Shown: positions 36,540-48,280 of the stretch, one piece after another
How the letters are laid out: every line of letters starts with the position of its first letter
Numbering within the stretch: position 1 is the first letter of the stretch
Assembly: GCF_965363235.1 (NCBI RefSeq)
Contig: NC_134850.1
Span: forward strand, 35,995,102-36,059,101
Direction: 5' to 3'
Length of the DNA: 64,000 nucleotides
DNA from: Mytilus galloprovincialis
Lineage: Eukaryota > Mollusca > Bivalvia > Mytilida > Mytilidae
Made by a program: the position numbers and the translations under genes
The notes under the pieces: generated by a model
Seen by the model: the letters and a program-made list of their open reading frames with translations, nothing else
Told to the model about the DNA's origin: nothing
The model's database searches: none

Positions 36540-36870
36540 CCATTAAAACGTTTAATCCGGCTGCAAATGTTTGCACCTGTCCTAAGTCAGGAATCTGATG
36601 TACAGTAGTTGTCGTTTGTTTATGTAATTTATACGTGTTTCTCGTTTCACGTTTTTTATATAGATTAGACCGTTGGTTTTCCCGTTTGAATGGTTTTACA
36701 CTAGTAATTTTGGGGCCCTTTATAGCTTGTTGTTCGGTGTGAGCCAAGGCTCCGTGTTAAAGGCCGTACATTGACCTATAATGGTTTACTTTTATAAATT
36801 GTTATTTGGATGGAGAGTTGTCTCATTGGCACTCACACCACATCTTCCTACATCTATATAATGCACAGCT
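36540..36870 (+). repeat. Family D dispersed repeat, best-preserved copy
   Basis: It begins near 'aaaacgtttaatccggctgc' and ends with 'ggcactcacaccacatcttc'. Its order of blocks is the same as at 19600-19918 and it is the longest copy in the window. Confidence 0.75.
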
Positions 36871-37014
36871 TCAGTTCTTAAAGTCAACATATTGTTGCCC
36901 GATGTACCCCATCTTTTACACTTTACTTATTATGTCTGTTTATTTTGTTTACACATGGTTGTCAATATCATGGAATTCTACGCGACTGTCGTGAGAGTGA
37001 GAGGTCAGGATAGC

Positions 37015-37200
37015 TATAAAACCAGGTTTAATCCACTACTGTCGATATATGGACATTACAGTACTAAGTCAAAATAGGAGTTGATATCCATTCGTTTGAT
37101 GTGTTGAAGCTTTTGATATTGCCATTTGGTAAAGGACTTTCATTTTTATTTTATTTTTTTGGAGTTCTGTATTTTTGCTCATTTACTGTTTATTTGTTAA
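37015..37200 (-). repeat. Family C dispersed repeat, reversed
   Basis: It reads 'ataaaaccaggtttaatcca', 'ccattcgtttgatgtgtt' and 'ttctgtatttttgctcattt', the reverse complement of the order at 45340-45530. Confidence 0.65.
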
Positions 37201-37535
37201 CTTGCATCTGGATTACTAGTACCGTAGTCTTTGAAGTATATAATAAGTGCATAATTTTTTGGTGAAACAACATGCATTAAAACAGTGTTATGACTATCTT
37301 TTTTTCCAATGTGTGTGCTTCGTATACATTTAGATGAGTGTGGGTTATATGTTTCTTTTTTTGTGTGTGTCTTGGAACAGTAAAAGTACTGCTACCGATA
37401 AGATCCACCGAAGAACAATGATGTAAACAACGACTGTACTAATTCATTGAAGATCATTCAATAAAAAGTAAACCTTTAGAGTATTAGAAGCTATAAGGCG
37501 TTTAAATTACAATTTCAAAATTAATTGAACAATTG

Positions 37536-39196
37536 AAGGTCTTTCCACCAGTAAATATCTATTTTGATATTGAAATATTAAAAATCAGTCTATAATGTCA
37601 GTTCCTATGGCTTTATGATGTATAGATATGAATTTTAAGCAAAGGTCATAATCAAGAACATCACATTTACCAATGACCTTGACCTCAATTTCACGGTCAC
37701 AAACGAAGGATATCAAATCAAAAGACCCTAGGTCTCTAATATGTATGGTTAATAAGTTATATCACTTTACGCATAATTTTGGATATGATAGGGGCTAACA
37801 CTCCCATTTAATGTCTACGCACCTTTTCAACCAAAATTATTAAGTTACGACATGTCGCAACTAACAATTTAGTAAAAATTAAAAACCAATCGTTCAGAGA
37901 ACAAATGAAGGTCTTTCCACTAGTAAATATCTATTTTGATATAAAAATATTAAAAATCAGTCTAAATGTCAGTTCCTATGGCGTTATGATGTATAGATAT
38001 GAATTTTAAGCAAAGGTCATAATCTATAACGTCAAATTTACCTATGACCTCGACCTCAATTTCAAGATCACAAACTAAGGATCTCAAATCAAAAGACCCT
38101 TGGTCTCTCATATGTATGGTTAATAAGTTATATCACTTTACGCATACTTTTAGATATGATAGGGGCTAAAACTCCCATTTTTTGTCTACGCACCCTTTCA
38201 ACCAAAATTATTATGTTACGACATGTCTCAACTAACAATTTAGTAAAGATAATTTGTCGATATCTTATAAGGTTAATGAAAATGAGTGCAAATAAGGCAA
38301 AATCTAAATTTAGAATATTACCTTGACCTTTGACCTTGACCTAATTTTCATTTTTTATGGGACCAAGGATCTCAAATCAAAAGACCCTAGGTCTCTATCA
38401 CTTATGGTTTTCCAGTTTCAAAAAACAAGAAAAACAGTGTTCCGGGAGATAACTCTTATATGCGAAAGTATTCAGTTAAGCAGAGTTGGTTTTAAAAGCG
38501 TATAAACTGTTCGATATCATATTCCAAATATCTAAGCGACATCTTGCGAAACAAAAAAACCGCAAAGGTAAAAAATTAGGCAGAAGAAAAAAAAATAATA
38601 ATCAGAAGAAAACCAATAGGTCTTTCAACGGAAAAGTGGAAAGACCTAATAATTTGTCGATATCTTATAAGGTTAATGAAAATGGGTGAAAATAAGCCAA
38701 AATCAAAATTTAGAATATCATCTTGACCTTTGACCTTGACCTAATTTTTATTTTTGGACCAAGGATCTCAATTTAAAAGACCCTAGGTCTTTATCACTTA
38801 TGGTTTTCCAGTTTAAAAATACATTTCAAAATTTCAAATACAAAAGGGGAAATAACTCTCATATGGAATCTCGAAACGGCTTCGGTCAAAATAGAACAGA
38901 ACATCCTGAGGATATAACGAGCAATTTGGAATAATAAATTTGTCGGCTTCTTATACGGTTGCAAAGCCTTAGAGATAACAAGAAAAACAGTGTTTGGGGA
39001 GATAAGTCTTATATGGGAAAGTATTTGGTTAAGCAGAGTTGGTTTCAAAAGCATATAAACTGTTCGAAATCACATTCCAAATTTCTAAGCAACATCTTGC
39101 GAAACAAAAAAAATTAAAAAAAATTAGGCGGAAGAAAAAAAAATAATAATCAGAAGAAATCCAATAGGTCTTTCCACGGAAAGGTGGAAAGACCTT
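37536..39196. mobile_element. Composite repeat with 13-bp inverted ends 'aaggtctttccac'
   Basis: The left end 'aaggtctttccac' (37536-37548) is the exact reverse complement of the right end (39184-39196). Two direct copies of one unit start at 37536 and 37906 (about 370 bases each); two copies of another unit lie at about 38235-38650 and 38640-39196, sharing 'gtcgatatcttataaggtta', 'ttgacctttgaccttgacct' and 'aaaagaccctaggtct'. Small hairpins with the same terminal sequence punctuate the unit borders (38612-38648, 39170-39196). No transposase is coded. It looks like a non-autonomous DNA element amplified in tandem. Confidence 0.65.
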
Positions 39197-39473
39197 AAAA
39201 GACACTGCATGATCTTCACATTTTGATGTCCCAAACTATGCATGTCAAATACCAGTAATAATATTCCAAAGTTCTTTTTGAGGGTATAAGAATAAATATT
39301 TCTTCGAAGCAAGGTATTTTGAAAATCGACTAGTGTTGTTCATGTTGTTACAAAACTACAAAAACCAGTCTAGCTGAACGTTATGAGCTCAGTTATAAAT
39401 AATTGAAAGAAGGAGTGATTCTACATTATTGACTGTTTTATATAAAGACATGATGCTTTGCGTGCACCTACTG

Positions 39474-40194
39474 TTAAGGTAGCACAATACAAAGATTTTT
39501 CATCCCCAATCAGACATCTTTAAACTGATGTAATTCATTTCATCCTTCTTTAAATTTTATAAATGAGGTACCAAAAGAAAGAAGAAGGATTAATCTTTCA
39601 AATTGGGATAATTTCATTATGACATAATTATTACATAATTAATTGTCATGTAATTAGTTGCCATTCTGTGATGTCCATACTTGAATGAATTTAGCTTCTT
39701 TGTTCTTCATAGCATTCTAAAAAAAATTATAGATTCTTGCACAACACAGTTTGACCTCCAAAACTGTGTCTCAGATTTTTCCGATTGTATTTCATTCTCT
39801 CATAAATCTTTAATGAAGTTTGCAACATCAATTCATTAGAGACCACTAAATTCAATTGGGTATAAAATTTGTTCTATTGATGTTTTTGGAAATCTGAGAC
39901 ATAGTTTTGGAGGTCAAGCTGTGTTGTACAAAAATTTATAAAATATTTTGGGATGCTATGAAGAATAAAGACGTTAAATTCATTAAGTGTGGACATCACA
40001 ATATAGCGACTAATTACATAATAATTAATTATGTAATAATTATGCCATAATGAAATTATCACAATTTGAAAGATTAATCTTTCTTCTTTCTTTTGGTACC
40101 TCGTTTATAAAATATAAAGAAGGATGAAATGTATAACATCAGTTTAAAGTTGTCTGATTGGGAGTGAAAAAATCTTTGTATTGTGCTACCTTAA
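39474..40194. mobile_element. Fold-back element with about 315-bp terminal inverted repeats and TTAA ends
   Basis: The left arm (39474 to about 39790) and the right arm (about 39880-40194) are reverse complements with about one mismatch in ten, separated by roughly 90 bases. The ends read 'ttaaggtagcacaatacaaa' and its complement, and TTAA forms both borders, as expected for a piggyBac-type target site. No open frame of note lies inside. A transcript would fold into a long hairpin. Confidence 0.85.
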
Positions 40195-40239
40195 GTGTGG
40201 GTTATTTTCCCAATATTTTGGCCTTAAAACTTTTAAGAT

Positions 40240-40800
40240 GTGCTTTGTTGTTGTTTCATAGCCTGTTCTCGGACAGTAGAATAGTACAGTCATAGCAACC
40301 AACAAAAAAATAGAAAAGATGAATGTATGATGCAATGCGAAAAAGTAACGATAAATGTTTGATTTAAAACTATATTTATATTAGCTTAACAATATGGTGT
40401 GCACTCTCGTGACGTTTCTTATGAACATGTTGTATTTAAGTCGTTTAAAAACAGTATCTGGATTTAATGTTGAACTTTTTGTTTTAATTTGATAATACGG
40501 AACTGAGAAATCTATTACTTTTTGTTTCACAAAAGGTTTGTAGATATAACAACAAGAAGCGATATTTAATCGTATAATTGGTACATGAGTTATTATGAAA
40601 ATAAAGCTATTATTGCGTCGTCTGTTTTGTTTTAAGGTCGACGGCATTACAGTTGTAACAATTTATAGTCGAGGTAACTATTTCAGAAGGATAGGCAAAA
40701 CTAACATTCATACAGTGTCATAACTATTTATATTTTCCATTTGTGATTTCTTATAGGGATTTACATATACATTTAGTTAACCTACGAACACTCATTAATG
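40240..40800 (+). pseudogene. C1q unit remnant without coding exons (ghost 1)
   Basis: Its left part matches the distal 5' flank of C1q copy 1 ('tagcttaacaatatggtgtg', 'ctctcgtg', 'taagtcgtttaaaaacagta', 'acaatttatagtcgaggtaa'). At about 40700 it passes directly into the sequence that follows C1q genes ('cattcatacagtgtcataac', 'tgtgatttcttatagg', 'tacatttag'; compare 42752-42822). The signal-peptide exon, intron and C1q exon are missing between the two. Confidence 0.6.
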
Positions 40801-40909
40801 CGGTTGAAAACTTTAGGATACACAATTGCAAGGCTAACTTCATTGCAAGGTTAACTTTTTATGGTAATGGGTGTCAATGAGATCTATCAAATATATCAAA
40901 TATGTGACG

Positions 40910-41112
40910 TTCATTTTCACTGAACTAGTACACATATTGTGTAGGTACCAGCTAAAGAACTAGTACACATTTTGTGAAGGTACCAGCTAAAGCCCTCCTA
41001 AGGTTTAGGAATGTTCTCGCTGTGTTAAAGACCCTTATAGGTTGTTCTCAGCTGGTTTCTGTTCTGTGGTCGGGCTTTTATCTCTTTGACACATTCTCCA
41101 TTTCCATTTTTT
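40910..41112 (+). repeat. Solo Penelope-type tail in the C1q copy 2 promoter
   Basis: 'gttcattttcactgaactag' leads into 'gtaccagctaaag', 'tggtcgggcttttatctctt' and 'attctccatttccatt'. The first part is itself duplicated over about 40 bases (40929 and 40959). It lies about 290 bases upstream of the start codon, the same place as in copies 3 and 4. Confidence 0.65.
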
Positions 41113-41355
41113 ATATCGAATTCATCAGATGAGAAGTCGAGCATACTAGCATATTGTCTCACAAAAAGTATTTAGATATTATAACAATAAGCGATTATTA
41201 TTTACAATTTTGTGATGAATAATGTAAAACAGCAAACATCATTTAAATTACGTTTAGTTCAGGTGGCCGGCACAATATATTTACAAATCAATGTCGAGGT
41301 GACCATATCATACTGATAAGCACACACTTACTACAAGTAAAGGATTATTGTTCAT

Positions 41356-41362
41356 ATATAGC
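41356..41362 (+). promoter_or_regulatory. TATA-like box of C1q copy 2
   Basis: TATATAG within 'catatatagctctatttgtc' lies 38-44 bases before the start codon. The whole block, including 'tttcaac' before the ATG, is kept in copies 3 and 4. Transcription would start only a few to about 15 bases before the ATG. Confidence 0.5.
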
Positions 41363-41399
41363 TCTATTTGTCATTGTTTCAACTTTAAACTATTCAAAA

Positions 41400-42668
41400 A
41401 TGTTGCTATCTACCTCCTTGGTGTTGTTTGTCGTCTCATCTAGTCGGTTGGCTGTTTGGTGTTTCAATATCAACGCTGAATTATCCAATTCTCCTTTTGA
41501 TATACCCGAGGCTGTTTCGAAAATATTGGAGGACAATCAATTCTTTAAATCGCAGTTAAAAGTTATGTCAGACGAAATGGAGCAATATAAATCAAGGATT
41601 ACCACTCTAGAAAATGAACTGTCATTTACTAATCGTGAACTCATATTAACGAAGCAGAATGCAAAAGATACCAATAAACGAGTACAAGTGTTAGAACGCG
41701 AACTTCTGTTAACTAAGGAATTGTTTAAGTTTGATAAAGACGATTCAATGAACCATGCGCATTCTGGTAGAATACAAACCACTGAGCAAGATAGAAGTGA
41801 TAACGATTACGAAAAAGAATCAATGTACCCAGAATTCAAATTGCCTGACAATAGTGATACTTCAAAGGATAGCAAGCGGCTTTTGGGTAAGTTCTTGTAT
41901 TGAATTTCGTGTAATACTTGTTGTACCTTATGTTTTAAAAGGTGAAACATTTTACGTAAACTCAAGAATATTTAGTTTGGTCATGGTTTACACTACACCA
42001 AGGCGTCGTTAGAATATTTATTATCTTTTTGCATAAAATGTAAAAAAAAATTATCATTTTCATTATTTTATCAAAACCTGTCCGCCAGACTCCTTTATTA
42101 TAACTTTTCACGTTATAAACGATGTTATTGGTTTTAAACGAATAAAATAATGTGTGTAACCAAACGTATGACGTTTTTGTTAATCAAATATCGTTGAAAT
42201 GATTTAAATTATGTATATTTTCTGCAGAATTATGTTTTTTTTTCAGTTGGAGATAACTTTCCTCCGGTTGTTGCATTTTCTTCTACTATGGACAGCCACA
42301 AAGAAAACTTAGGTGCCGGGCAAACGGTTTTGTTTGAACGCGTAATAACTAATGTTGGAGGTGGCCTTGACCCAAACACCAGTATTTTTAAAGCTCCAAT
42401 TACTGGTTTATATCATTTTGACGCCATAGTAATGAGTCACCATGGAGAGGACATGGAAACCGAAATAGTTAAGAATGGAAATGGGCTCGTCAGACTTTAT
42501 TCCGGCAATGGTGACACTTGGGGTGTTGGCATGCAGGCTATAGTAGTCCAGATGAATGCAGGAGATGATGTTTGGGTAAGAGTTTATAACAATCCAGGCA
42601 TTAATAATGGGAATGTTCGTGTGTATGGATTTCTTTGGTCCTCTTTTTCTGGATTCTTACTCCAATAA
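41400..42668 (+). CDS. Secreted coiled-coil C1q-domain protein, copy 2 (two exons)
   Basis: Exon 1 is 41400-41886 (donor 'gtaagt', phase 1) and exon 2 is 42247-42668 (acceptor 'ttttttcag'), giving 302 residues. It has a signal peptide (MLLSTSLVLFVVSSS), a mature start near WCFNINAELSNSPFD, a coiled coil over about residues 40-105, a polar hinge shorter than in copy 1, and a C1q domain from PPVVAFSS to SSFSGFLLQ. It is close to copy 4 in the C1q domain (YNNPG near the end in both). The gene appears intact. The TATATAG box and the conserved block before the ATG are shared with copies 3 and 4 but not with copy 1. Confidence 0.88.
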
Positions 42669-42669
42669 A
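42664..42669 (+). terminator. AATAAA overlapping the C1q copy 2 stop codon
   Basis: The arrangement CAA TAA A is the same as in copy 1. The GT-rich stretch 'gttgtgtagtgtttg' follows about 25 bases later. Confidence 0.55.
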
Positions 42670-42910
42670 TGAGCCATCAAAAGTATAACTGAGTTGTGTA
42701 GTGTTTGAAGTATATAAAACTGTGTGGATAATTTGTTGCGGAAAACTCTTGCATTCATACAGTGTCAAACTATTTATATTTTGCATTTGAGATTTCTTAT
42801 AGTGTTTTAGATATACATTTAGATAACTGAGGATATCTTTTGTGTTAGAACACTGAAGTGTCTTCACCTAATTGTATAGAACAAATTTGTACAACAGTTT
42901 CACTAACTTT

Positions 42911-43085
42911 AAAAAAGAAGATGTGGTATGATTGCCAATGAGTGAGACAACTGTTCACAAGAGACCAAAATGACACAATAGGTTACAGCACGACCTTTAA
43001 CAATGAGCAAAGCCCATACCGCATAGTCAGCTATAAAAGGCCCCGATATGACAATGTAAAACAATTCAAACGAAAAAACTAAAAA
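42911..43085 (-). repeat. Family B dispersed repeat, reversed
   Basis: It reads 'aagaagatgtggtatgattg', 'gaccaaaatgacac', 'cccataccgcatagtc' and 'ggccccgatatgacaatgta', the reverse complement of 16490-16640. It sits in the 3' flank of C1q copy 2. Confidence 0.75.
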
Positions 43086-43354
43086 CCTTATTTAAATAAA
43101 AAAATGAATTTATATGAAAATAATTTTATCCAATTCTGATTAATTCGGTTGAAAACTGTGGAATACAATATTACAAAGTTTACCTTTTATGGCAATGGGT
43201 GTCAATGAAAACTATCAAATACAAAATGATTTAAACAACTATTGGACTAGGTCACCATAAATCTTTCAACATAAGTTACCAAAAGAGTTCTAAAAGACAA
43301 ATACAATTTTTACAGAGAAACATTCAAATGTTGCATAACGTTTTGCGGTTTAGT

Positions 43355-43520
43355 GTGATGTTCATTTTCTCTGAACTAGTTCACATTTTGTGTAGGGGCC
43401 AGATTAAGCTCGCCTGAGTTTCGGGGATTTCTTGCTGTGTTGAAGACCTTAATTGATTGTCTTTTGCTGTACTATATCCTTTGGTTGGGCTGTTGTCTCT
43501 TTGAAAAATTCCGCATTTTC
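43355..43520 (+). repeat. Solo Penelope-type tail in the C1q copy 3 promoter
   Basis: 'gttcattttctctgaactag', 'tgtaggggcca', 'ttgggctgttgtctctttga' and 'ccgcattttcat' match the tails upstream of copies 2 and 4, at the same distance from the gene. Confidence 0.65.
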
Positions 43521-43767
43521 ATCGATAAACCTTATTATCAATTTCCAAAGGCGAAACCACTAGCATATTGTCCCTCAAAAGGTATGCTAATAACAATACG
43601 TGATTTTTATTTATAGTTTTGTGATGAATAATGTAAAACAGCAAACATCATTTCAATTACGTTTAGATCAGGTGGTTGGCACAATATAGTTACAATTCAA
43701 TATCGAGGTGACTATTTCATACAGATAAGCACACACTTACAACAAATTTGAAAAGATAAAGGACTGT

Positions 43768-45184
43768 ATGTTCATATATAGCTCTATTTGTCGTTGTTTC
43801 AACTTGAAATTATCAAAAAATGTTGCTACATTTTTCTTGTTGTTTGTTGTCTCATTAAGTCGGTCGGTTGTTTGGTGTTTCAATATCAACGCTGAATTAT
43901 CCAATTCTCCTTTTGATATATCTGAGGCTGTTTCAAAAATATTGGAGGACAATCAACTCTTCAAATCGAAGTTGAAAGTCATGGCAGACGAAATGGAACA
44001 TTATAAATCGAGGGTAAAAGTACTAGAAAGTGATCTTGCATTTACTAATCGTGATCTCATATTAACGAAGCAGAAAGCAAAAGATACCAATAATCGAGTT
44101 CAAGTGTTAGAACGCGAACTTCAGTTAACAAAGGAAATGTCTAAAACAAGTGCTGAAATTCCAACGTTTGATATAGACGATTTCCCTTTCTGGTAGAATA
44201 CATATAAATATGAAAAAATGGAAGTGACAATTGAAACGAAAAAGATTCGGTTTACCCAGAATTTAAATGGTCTAACAATACTTATAAATCGATGGATGTT
44301 AAAAGAATATTAGGTAAGTCCATGTAATAAATTTCGTATTATAATATATTATTTTGGTATAAATTGAAAAGAAAATTTGAAAGGGATATAAGTTCAGAAT
44401 GTGCATAAAGATAGATTGTTTGGTCAATTTATACTAATACTAATGAAAAACTAGACGTTATACTATTACATTCATGAAGACCTCATCAGAAACATGTGTT
44501 GAACTATTCAGCATATGTGATAACATAAAAAACAATAGTTTAGCAAATAACATTTAAAAATCGAATTATTTTAGAATACCAAGTTTTTTTTATTTGAAAC
44601 ATTAAGGTCCTATTTTGTGCAACCACATTTATCAGGATTTGCGAACACAAAATGAGAATGATATGAAATTGTACTTAGTTTAAGACTTCAATTCTGTAAA
44701 ACACACCATACTCGTAGCAAAATTTCCCACAAATCAATAAAAAAAATATTTCTATGATTTTATTTCAGTTAATGGCAGTTTACCGCCGGTTGTTGCATTT
44801 TCTTCTACAATGGACAGTCACAAAGAAAACTTACGGATTGGACAAACTGTTTTGTTTGAGCACGTTATAACAAATTTTGGAGGTGGACTCAACCCTTCAA
44901 CAAGTTTTCAGAGCACCAAATGCTGGTGTTTATCATTTTGATATCATCATAATGAGTCATTCTGGAGAAGACATGCAAGCAGAAATAGTAAAAAATGGAA
45001 ATGGGCTCGTCAGACTGTATTCCGGAAAAGGAGACACTTGGGGTGTTGGTATGCAGGCGTTAATAGTCCAAATGAATGCAGGAGATGATGTTTGGGTCAG
45101 AGTTTTTAACACTCCCATCAATATTAGAAATGTTCGTGTTTTCGGATTTCTTTTTCTCCGTTATCAGGATTCTTACTCCAATAA
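43768..45184 (+). pseudogene. C1q-domain gene copy 3, pseudogene
   Basis: The exon-intron layout matches the intact copies: exon 1 equivalent to 44313 with 'gtaagt', exon 2 equivalent 44769-45184 after 'tatttcag'. The ATG matching the other copies (43820) is out of frame with the rest of exon 1 because of a small length change in the signal-peptide region. The only in-frame ATG (43768) lies before the TATATAG box (43775-43781), so it is probably not transcribed. A second length change ends the frame near the hinge (after FDIDDF), a third breaks the C1q domain near 44890, and the end of the domain is altered at about 45155. Conserved C1q stretches (VKNGNGLVRLYSGKGDT, MNAGDDVWVRV) remain. It is a host gene copy that has lost function. 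Confidence 0.82.
43775..43781 (+). promoter_or_regulatory. TATA-like box of C1q copy 3
   Basis: TATATAG in the same 'catatatagctctatttgtc' block as in copy 2, 39-45 bases before the ATG equivalent at 43820. Confidence 0.4.
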
Positions 45185-45339
45185 ATAAGCTATAATGCAA
45201 AGCTTTGATTTCTACCCCATTTTTGATAATTTTATTTATTATGTCTGTTTGTTTTGCTCACACATTGTTGTTAAAATAATGGATTTATATGCGACTGTCA
45301 TGAAAGTGAAAGGTTTAGCTAGCTATAAAATCAGGTTTA

Positions 45340-45735
45340 AAAAGTAAAATCACATAAATACTGAACTCAGAGGAAAATCAATTCGAAAAGTCCATAATCA
45401 CATGGCAAAATCAAATAACAAAACGCATAAAAAACGAATGGACAAGAACTGTCATATTCCTGACTTGGTACAGACATTTTCAAATGTAGAAAATGGTGGA
45501 TTGAACCTGGTTTTATAGCTAGCTAAACCTTTTACTTGTATGACAGTTGCATCAAATTTTATTATATTGTTACCGATGCATGAACAAAACAAACAGACAC
45601 AATAGGTAAAAATGTCAAAATGTTTAAACCAGCACTTTCTACAAAAGAAAATGCCTGTGTCTAGTCAAAAATATGACAGTTGTTTTCCGTTCGCTTGATG
45701 TGATTTTTCAGCTTTTGATATTGTCATTTGATTTT
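45340..45735. repeat. Two family C repeats in opposite orientation
   Basis: The left copy (45340 to about 45620, +) runs from 'aaaaagtaaaatcacataaa' through 'attcctgacttggtacagac' and 'ttgaacctggttttatagct'. The right copy (about 45640-45735, -) reads 'aaaatatgacagttgttttc' and 'gatattgtcatttgatttt'. Together they form a loose inverted pair. Confidence 0.6.
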
Positions 45736-46489
45736 GGAATGCGGTATTTTGCTATTTTAATTTTTATTTGTAAACCTGATTACAGTTTCAAGCAACTATA
45801 TGTACACGATTTATTTGTTTTAAAGTTTGTATTTAGCAGATACATTTTTTACTCAGGTGAATCAATCAATCAGTGATTCTCTTATAAGAAATTTAAAGGT
45901 CCGAGTGAATAAACTATACAGAGAACAGTAGCTTTTGTATTTGTTCAATGGGACAAAAGAACTGCCAAAGTTTAAATGGACAGGTCGCTCTCAAGTGAAT
46001 CCGTGGAAAAGTATCATTGGGTTCGCAATAATATTCTTGTAATTGTAATAAAATACATCAAATGACATAGTGACAAACCTGATCTTGAACAGTATCAAAA
46101 TGTATCGAAATTTACCCGTCACGTCACTTTTGAGGCGTTGATCCAGTCGTGTGAAAGACAGTTCGTGGTTCAGTTGTGCTGATTGTGTATGCTGTCCTAT
46201 TTTGTTTTACGTGTTCGTTTTTATTCTGTGGTTAGCCTGTCGAAATGTACTATTGTATTGTTTATTTGTGTATCTATCTGTCCTGTATCTATTTGTACTT
46301 TATCCAAGTTATGTAATGGTGTCATTTCATTGTTATATTTAACATTGCCATAAAAGTGCGAGGTTTTGCCAGCTACAAAACTAAGTTCAACCCACCATAT
46401 TTTTTTATAAAATGTCCTGTACCAAGTCATTAAAATGTCAGTTGTTATCTAAAAGTTCGTTTCTATGTGTGTTGCATTGTCGTTTGTTT

Positions 46490-46640
46490 TTGTTAACTTC
46501 AGTTTGTCTGTTGTTTTGTTGTTTTCCTCTTATAGTTGATATGTTTCCCTGGGTTTTAGTTTGTAAACCGGATTTGTTTTCTTTCAATCGATTCGTGACT
46601 TTTCAACAGCGGTATACTACTGTTGCCTTTATTTACAGTA
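46490..46640 (-). repeat. Family E dispersed repeat, reversed
   Basis: 'tttccctgggttttagtttg', 'tttcaatcgattcgtgactt' and 'ggtatactactgttgccttt' are the reverse complement of the start of the copies at 25035 and 56205. Confidence 0.7.
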
Positions 46641-47339
46641 GTATTTGAAGTATATGATCCTGTGTGTATAATGTTTTGGTGAAAAAACAGTTGCAAAGAC
46701 TATCTTTATTTGCAATTTGTGATTTCTTATTGGGTTCTACTTATACATTTACATGACTTGGGATATTTGTTTTTTATGGGGGTTATTAGAACACAACAAA
46801 AACCTTTTCAGAATAGAATAGAACACATTTTACACCATATTTCACAAACTTCCAATTAATGTTATCAAATTCACGATTAACAACTCTTTAATAGAACATT
46901 GCAAAGTTAACTTTTTATGGTAATTGACGATGATATGCACCAAACACCGAGGGGCAATAATTTGAACAACTAGGTCACCATGAATCATTCAACAATGAGT
47001 AAACCTATTAACTACTAGAGGCTTTATATGCTTTGTTGGATGACGATTCCACCGATAAAACCCACTGCTTGATGTAAACAGTTTGATGTACCAAACTACG
47101 CATATCAAATGAAATTGTTAATGATTAAAATTGTATTTTGGTGAAAATATGAAAACTAAAGTTAATCTTAAAGATCATATAGAAAATCAAGTACTGTTTT
47201 TACTAATTTACTACATCAAGTCCAACCGAACATATATATTATGTACTGTTCCATATCAAGACATTTTGCATTTCATGCACCTTCTGATTAGTATTTGTTA
47301 TTTAAACATTCTGGCCTTAACATTTAAAAAGATATTTTT

Positions 47340-48010
47340 TATGGCCGTTATAAGACAATAAAACGAGTACAATGATAGCAGAAAAACAATAATGGGAAAG
47401 AAAAATGTATGATGTGTTGCGAGAACATAAAGATGACTTTATATTTTACCACTATATTTAGCTGAACAAGAGTGTGTACCCTCTCGTGCCATTAATAGTA
47501 CGCATCATGTACTTTTAAGTCGTTCAAAAACAGTAAAAAGATTACAAGTTTTTCAGATTTTTTTTAATTGATTATTTGGAACAGAGAACTCTATTACTTA
47601 TTATCTCATAATAGGTATGCAATCTAACAACTAGACGCGATATTTAATCTTATAATTGATACATAAGTTATTTTTTAAATAAAACTATGATTGCACTGAC
47701 TATTTTGTTTAAGGTTGCCGGCACTGAGTACTTACAATTTATAATCGATGTCACACTTTCCAACGGATAGACAAATCTTTACTACACACCTTAGATATAA
47801 GGAATTGTCTGAAAATAGCAGATTATTTTTCATTGCTTAGACTTTAAATTATAACAAAAATATAAGATGCTGTATCCATAATTGTTGGGGAGAAAAAATG
47901 CATTAATACAGTGTCATAACTATTTACATTTTTCATTTGTTATTTGTTATACTGTTTAACAAATACATTTAAATAACTAGGGATATCTTTTGTCTTAGAG
48001 AACTAAAATC
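47340..48010 (+). pseudogene. C1q unit remnant without coding exons (ghost 2)
   Basis: The left part matches the 5' flank of copy 1 almost to the start codon ('agctgaacaagagtgtgtac', 'acttttaagtcgttcaaaaa', 'actacacacc', 'taaggaattgtctgaa', 'ttgcttagacttta'). At about 47865-47885, where the ATG should be, it passes into the 3' flank sequence ('atgcattaatacagtgtcat', 'tacatttaaataactaggga'). The deleted part covers both exons and the intron. Confidence 0.65.
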
Positions 48011-48156
48011 TCTGTTTCGATTTTGATAGTACAAATGTGAACAACAGGTTTAACTAACTTATAATTTTATTTAACACTGATTCGTGTGGTTGAAAACTGT
48101 GGGATACAATATTGAATGACAATGAGATCTATCAAATACAAAAAAAAATAATGATT

Positions 48157-48275
48157 TTAAGGGGGTAGACCTTGGTTCAGGGAGATAACTCTTTAAATCA
48201 GTTAAGCGTTTGTACAAGTCAAGTTCATCAGTGTATTTTAAGCATTTACCTGAAACAGATGGAAAATAATCCAAA
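48157..48275 (+). mobile_element. Truncated copy of the TTAA-flanked element
   Basis: It is nearly identical to 15912-16025, starting with TTAA and reading 'gaccttggttcagggagata', 'actctttaaatcagttaagc' and 'gcatttacctgaaacagat'. The right half with the second inverted end is missing. Confidence 0.7.
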
Positions 48276-48280
48276 ATAAA

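Larger units (their letters stand above)
36416..41355. other. Spacer between C1q copies 1 and 2
   Basis: No intact gene. It contains a family D copy, a reversed family C copy, a 1.66-kb hairpin-ended composite repeat, a 0.72-kb fold-back element, a gene-less C1q unit remnant and a Penelope-type tail, all listed separately. The stretch 39200-39470 shows nothing recognisable. Confidence 0.6.

Noticed and set aside
38486-38689. Lys/Arg/Asn-rich open frame
   Set aside because: It lies wholly inside the composite repeat with 'aaggtctttccac' ends and contains its A-rich tract.
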